Positions 59,823 through 64,000 of a DNA stretch of 64,000 bases are shown here, one piece after another (position 1 is the first letter of the stretch; each line of letters begins with the position of its first letter). Source of the stretch: Hyaloraphidium curvatum (Eukaryota; Monoblepharomycota; Hyaloraphidiomycetes; Hyaloraphidiales; Hyaloraphidiaceae); the NCBI GenBank assembly GCA_025558095.1, contig JAIVFI010000021.1, forward strand, positions 124,001 to 188,000, written 5' to 3'. Below the pieces are notes generated by a model. It saw nothing but the letters and a program-made list of their open reading frames with translations. It did no database searches and had not been told where the DNA came from. The position numbers and the translations under genes are program-made.

Positions 59823-62028
59823 ATGCCGCTGCCCGTGTACGCGGGCCACCGGCCGCCTGGGTCGCCCAAGACGCGGCGGCCGCAGTACGCGCACCACCCG
59901 CGCAACCGCCGCCGCACGTACGCGCTGCTCGCGCTCGCCGTCGCCGCCGCGCTGCTGTACTACCACTGGGGGCGGCCGGCGAAACCGAAGCACGTTGAGA
60001 CACCTCCGGACTTTGCTCCTAAAGGCGATCTTAAAGACGGGGCGGGCGGCGTCGGGGAGGGCCCGCTGCAGCCCGGCGGCTCACTGCCGGAGGACCCCGG
60101 GCCCGCCGCCCCGCCGCCGTCCGCCCACGATCCCGGCGGCTGGCTGCCCGCAGGCGACGTGTCCAAGCTGCCGAGTGGGTCTTAATTCCGCCCCAATTGA
60201 ATCCCGGCCCTTAACCCCCGCCCGCCGCCAGACCCGCTCGCCGGCTTCACCTCGGCCTACCCGCCCTTCCTGCACTCGCTCCTCTCGCACCGCACCTCGC
60301 GCGCCTACCCGAAATTCATCACCGTCGTGTACGTCGACGACGGCGACCGCGACGTGCTCCTCAACTGGCTGTGCCACGTGCGCGCGACGGGCTTCAAGAA
60401 CTACGTCGTCGTGACGCGGGACGAGAAGCTCTTCTGGTGGCTGCGCTACCGCGCCTCGGAGCCCGCGGCGTACCTGGAGCTCCCAGAGGGCGAGGAGCAG
60501 TCCACGGAGCAGCTGCTCGCGCCGCCGGCGGCGTCGCGGAGCGCCTACAACTCGCGCTCGTTCAAGCTGCACATGCTGCACCGCACGCGCTTCGTGCTCA
60601 CGCTGCTGGAGAGGGGGTGGAACGTGCTCATCGCCGACGCGGACGCGGCGTGGTTCGAGGACCCGAGGCCGCAGCTGTGGAGAGCGGTGAAGCAGGGGAA
60701 CGATATCGTCGCGCAGGACGACGTGACGATGCTGTGCGGCGGGTTCATGCTGCTCATGAGCAACGGTGGGCCGTCGGGACGGGCGTTTGGCCTTCTTCTT
60801 TGGCTTGACGTCGGATTCCGAACTCGCCCACAGAGAAAGTGCTCAAGCTCTGGCGCGAGGTGCACCGCCAGTTCCAGGAGGACCACGTGCGCACCAACGA
60901 GCAGCTCATCCTCAAGCGGCTGCTGCAGGCGGGCACCTACGACGTCCGGGTGCAGAAGCTGCCCAAGCACTTGTTCCCGAGCGGCAAGCTGTTCTTCGAC
61001 GAGGGCGCGTGGAAGAACGTGGGGCAAAAGGGGTGGTGGGTTGTTCCCGTTGCGCCCCCGTAGCGCGTTGTGGGCTCACCCGCCGCATGTCCGGCAGGCC
61101 GATCGTGGTGCACAACAACTTCGTCGTCACCAAGGCCGACAAGCTCTCGCGCTTCAAGGCCCTGCACATGTGGCGCGCCCTCTCCGTGGACGACGGCACG
61201 TGCGAAGAGCACCCCCTCCCCTCGCACGCCGACACCGTCGCCGCCAACGCGGGCAAGTGGGAGCTCGCCGTCAAGCTGGTCGCCGGCTCCGTCGCCGACG
61301 CCGAAAACACCGCCGCGGATTTCGAGCGCGCGCCGTTCGCGGGCGGCAGGCTGGACCTGGACGCGCTGGTGCCCGACGCCGCGGAGCGCGACGTGGGGGA
61401 GCTCGCGCGCACGCCGTACTCCCGCGGGCAGCTCCGCGTGCGGGTGGGCACCCCGCACCGCGCGACGGACATCTGGGTGCCCCCCTCCGAGATCGGCCCG
61501 CAAATGGTGGTCCTGGTCTCGGACCGCATCGCGCTCCCGGAATCGTGGCACGCGACCCTCTCCGCCCTCCTGTCGCGGTACGCCGGGACCGACCCGCGGG
61601 ACTGGGACCCCCGCGTCTTCGGCATCGCCGTCGGGCGCCACCCGGGGGCCGAGCCGCCCACGCCGGACCAGGTGTTCCGGCACCAGACGCTCCCCCCGCT
61701 GTGCGCCGTGTTCCCGTGGCACTGGTCCCGCTTCGCCAGGGAAAACGCACGGTTCGATCCGGACCTCTTCGAGACCTTCACGCGGTGGGCGTCGCGCATG
61801 GGCTTCTACGCGATCCATGCACCGGGCGACGTGGTCGAGGCTGCGAAGTTGCCAGCGCTGGCCAAGCTTCGGACGTTCGACGGGCAGGGGGGCGAGGTGA
61901 AGCTGCCCGAGGCGCTGGCGGGCCGGGCGTGGCACTACGAAACGAACCCCGAGGAGGCGGAGGAAGTGGTCAAGAGGACGGCGGCGCCGGAGAAGAAGAA
62001 GGGGGCCAAGGGAGGGAAGGAGGGGTGA
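59823..62028 (+). CDS. Type II membrane glycosyltransferase, GT77-like (nucleotide-diphospho-sugar transferase)
   Basis: Four exons (59823-60174, 60232-60765, 60834-61035, 61098-62028) give about 672 residues with frame kept at each junction. One membrane helix is near residue 35 (TYALLALAVAAALLYYHW). The catalytic region has FVLTLLERGWNVLIADADAA with WF, containing the DxD-type metal/nucleotide-sugar motif, then MLCGGFMLL. The third and fourth exons join at KGW and PIVVHNNFVVTKADK, the histidine/asparagine block of PF03407-type transferases, followed by RFKALHMWRAL. The C-terminal ~250 residues are unassigned and end in a lysine/glycine tail. It should act in the Golgi lumen. Its closeness to the exostosin and sugar-modifying genes suggests a shared glycan pathway, but this is inferred. 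Confidence 0.82.
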
Positions 62029-62301
62029 TGCGCCCGGAATGGAGGGGGAGGTTGGGGATACCCGTGGATTATGTGCTTGCTGCAAGAGACCCGATACCCT
62101 GCAAGAAGCTGGTTGCAAGAAGCTGGTTGCAAGAAGCTCGTTGCACGTCTATTTCGCGGGAGGAAGTAGGATAACCGTGGCCGAGCGGCCCCAATCTCGA
62201 ATCGACCAAGCTAACTAATACAACAAATCACCTCGAAAGACCATAGTCAGCACGCGCCATGCTCCCCAGCACCACCACTCCGCGGTCCACCCCGCTCCCA
62301 G

Positions 62302-63435
62302 TCACTTTCCCTCCTCACCCCCCTCGACGGCCTCCAGCGCCCTCAACCGCCCCTGGACCGCCCCTCCCCCCCTCCGCTTGAGCATCCCCTTGATCTCCCC
62401 GATCAGCGACGTGCGCGAGCGGGTGAGGTGCACCTTCGGATCCGCGGGGCGGGCGGGCGGGTCCGAGGTGAGGGTGGGCGTGGTGTCCTCTCTCTGCGGG
62501 GATCCCGAGGCGCGGGACGCGGAGCGCAGCACGCGGCCGTCGAGCATGCCCGTCTCCGCGACCCCGGGTTTAGCGGGCTCGGGCGACGCGGCCCGCACGC
62601 TTTGCCGGCGGCGGTTGAACTCGACGGCGAGCGAGTGCACGAGGTACGCCGGGATCGGCGACGGCGCGTCGGGCGGGGTGCGCGGCTTCTTGCGCTGCTT
62701 GGGTTTGGCCGAGGGGTTGGCCTTCTTGGGCTTCTTCTTGCGGAGGGGGGGCTGTTCCGAGGGCGCGGGGAGCAGCGCGCGGCGGAGCTTCTTCCGCTTC
62801 TTGGGGTCCTTCTTGCCAGAGGGCTTGGCGGGGTCGGAGCGGCGGGCGGTCAGGGGCTTGCGACGCTTGACGGGGGGCCGATGCACGGTGCGGTCCGAAG
62901 GGTCGGCGTCCGAGGCGGGGCTGATGCGTCCGAGGGAAAAGGCGGGGGAATTGTCCGGCGAGTTCTCCGAGTCTTCGCCCTCGAGGAGCTCGTCGAGCCT
63001 GCGCTTGGCGCGGCGGGCGGTCTCGGGCGCGGTGGGGTCCATGGGCGGGTGCCTCGGTCCGCGCCGCGAGCCGTGCCCGCGCTCTGGCTCCGCATCGGAA
63101 TCGTCCTCGAACTCGAATTCCTCGTCGACGCCCTCTTCTTCTTCCGGGGGAGACGCCGCGCCGCCGAACCCCCCGTCCGCGCCGTCGAACTCGAACGACA
63201 GCGGTTCGCCGCACTCCTCGGCGTCGCACCATGCGGAGTCCCACGGCACTTCGTCTTCCGCTGCGTCTGTGTGAGAAGGGCCGCCGAGCAAAACGACGTC
63301 GTCGCAGCTCGAGATGTGCGCGGGGAGCGGGGTCCCGGCGCCAAAGAGGGACGAGAGCAACATGGCCGTCGGGTGGGCCGGCGCGGGGGGGAGGAGCGGT
63401 GCCGTCCGCGGCATCGGAGCGTCGGCGAGCTTCAT
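62302..63435 (-). CDS. Basic, low-complexity nuclear-type protein, unknown function
   Basis: A single frame of 377 residues beginning MKLADAPMPRTAPLLPP. The first ~130 residues are acidic (EEEEGVDEEFEFEDDSDAEP). The middle is strongly basic with several nuclear-localisation-like blocks, such as KKDPKKRKKLRR and RKKKPKKANPSAKPKQRKK. A possible short ordered segment is IPAYLVHSLAVEFNRRRQS near residue 260, and the end has LTRSRTSLIGEIKGMLKRR. No family is recognised. The acidic/basic layout is common in chromatin or ribosome-assembly proteins. Codon structure is good over the whole frame despite low complexity. Confidence 0.6.
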   Translation of the reverse strand: MKLADAPMPRTAPLLPPAPAHPTAMLLSSLFGAGTPLPAHISSCDDVVLLGGPSHTDAAEDEVPWDSAWCDAEECGEPLSFEFDGADGGFGGAASPPEEEEGVDEEFEFEDDSDAEPERGHGSRRGPRHPPMDPTAPETARRAKRRLDELLEGEDSENSPDNSPAFSLGRISPASDADPSDRTVHRPPVKRRKPLTARRSDPAKPSGKKDPKKRKKLRRALLPAPSEQPPLRKKKPKKANPSAKPKQRKKPRTPPDAPSPIPAYLVHSLAVEFNRRRQSVRAASPEPAKPGVAETGMLDGRVLRSASRASGSPQREDTTPTLTSDPPARPADPKVHLTRSRTSLIGEIKGMLKRRGGGAVQGRLRALEAVEGGEEGK

Positions 63436-63765
63436 TCCCGGGCGGCCGAAGGCGCGCGGTGCGGCGGTTGGCGCGGTGCGCGCCGGGGAGTCGACGCGGA
63501 TCGCCGGGGCGCGCGGGGCCGCGGGCGTCCACAGACGGCTGCCAACCGCGGATGCGCGCCGCCTTCGTGCAGCGGACTGTTGCCGCCGCCCGCGGAGGGC
63601 CGTCCGGCACGCGCGCTGGTCGCGGGAAGGTGACGGTTGCTCAGATCCAAGAGTGTCCCGAAAAATGAGTGAACGCTCTCAGAGCCCCAGGGGCTTTCTT
63701 TGTCACTCCTATTGCACGCTTCACACGCTTCCACCGCCGCATCTACCTCCGATTCGCCCTCTAAA
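63436..63765. other. Intergenic region between divergent genes
   Basis: About 330 bases between the start of the basic protein and the start of the dehydrogenase gene. It should contain both promoters. The half near 63,690-63,760 is CT-rich, as often seen before fungal start codons. No other feature is seen. Confidence 0.45.
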
Positions 63766-64000
63766 ATGCCCGTTCCCGACTCTGGCTTCCCCCAGCCCCC
63801 CAAGGACCACACCCAGAAGGACAAGCACACGGGAATCCAGTCGGAGATGGAGACCCAACCCCTTTCGGACAAGCTCGAGGCCCCCGGCGGAAAGGGCCTG
63901 GAGGACTACAAAGCCGCCGGCAAGCTGCAAGGAAGGCGCGCGGTCATCACCGGTGCGAGCTGCTCCGCCCGCCGGGTGCCCGCGACGGAGTTCGGAAACG
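63766..64000 (+). CDS. Partial gene: short-chain dehydrogenase/reductase (N-terminal part)
   Basis: From the ATG at 63766 the frame encodes MPVPDSGFPQPPKDHTQKDK and continues to LEDYKAAGKLQGRRAVITG, the start of an SDR Rossmann fold. The hydrophilic N-terminal leader with 'PPQ/K' segments is typical of the YghA-like group of oxidoreductases found in fungi and bacteria. A donor (ITG|GTGCGAG at about 63953) follows at once, so the glycine-rich loop is probably completed in the next exon, outside the window. It likely reduces an aldehyde or ketone with NAD(P)H; the substrate cannot be judged. Confidence 0.7.
   Translation, partial: MPVPDSGFPQPPKDHTQKDKHTGIQSEMETQPLSDKLEAPGGKGLEDYKAAGKLQGRRAVITGASCSARRVPATEFGN

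Noticed and set aside
1-64000. CRISPR arrays, bacterial operons, riboswitches or rRNA genes
   Set aside because: None seen; introns and gene families show a fungal nuclear genome.

Overview
The window looks like nuclear DNA of a high-GC fungus, most likely a basidiomycete yeast. Most genes carry short introns (about 45-105 nt) with GTGGGT/GTGAGT-type donors, CTGAC/CTAAC-type branch sites and CAG acceptors. The gene set includes a TEY MAP kinase, two Zn2Cys6 regulators, a copper-fist regulator, a SUR7-type membrane protein and a Cue2-like Smr protein. Promoters, ribosome binding sites and operons of bacterial type are not expected. Exon limits are read from frame and splice consensus only.

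Left part (1-24 kb, ordinary single-copy housekeeping genes, moderate GC): a partial anchored protein; a MAP kinase; a SIR2-like domain protein; a GPATCH4-type G-patch protein; a mitochondrial J-protein; an MGST3-type MAPEG protein; thioredoxin; a TatD-family hydrolase; mitochondrial EF-P; a Zn2Cys6 factor; a copper-fist factor divergent from an MFS monocarboxylate-type transporter; a Cue2-like protein; a membrane protein ending in a jacalin-like domain; a small hydrophilic protein; and SOD1.

Middle (24-32.5 kb, visibly higher GC): two F-box proteins, a small membrane protein, a SUR7/PalI-like protein and a Zn2Cys6 factor with an unusual zinc cluster.

Centre (32,539-48,817): the outstanding feature is a perfect head-to-tail array of three 5.42-kb elements. 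Each encodes a six-exon tyrosine recombinase of the Crypton type (R502, H640, R643, W666 and Y676 by my count) with a C-terminal GCR1_C-like DNA-binding domain. The elements join with no spacer and share only ACA inside an (AC)n tract. Their ends carry GGTCAG motifs and a 26-bp palindrome. Copies 1 and 3 are intact. Copy 2 carries about 15 small indels. The array starts 51 bp upstream of the start codon of the Zn2Cys6 gene.

Right part (49-64 kb): next to the array lie a shortened CoA-transferase gene, a disrupted glutathione transferase gene and an F-box gene with frame breaks. After these comes a possible glycan-synthesis group: an FAD oxidoreductase, a dehydratase/epimerase fused to a TIM-barrel sugar isomerase, an exostosin GT47, a tandem-PH protein and a GT77-like transferase. 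The first two resemble bacterial surface-polysaccharide enzymes and may be horizontally acquired. A basic nuclear protein and the start of a short-chain dehydrogenase close the window.
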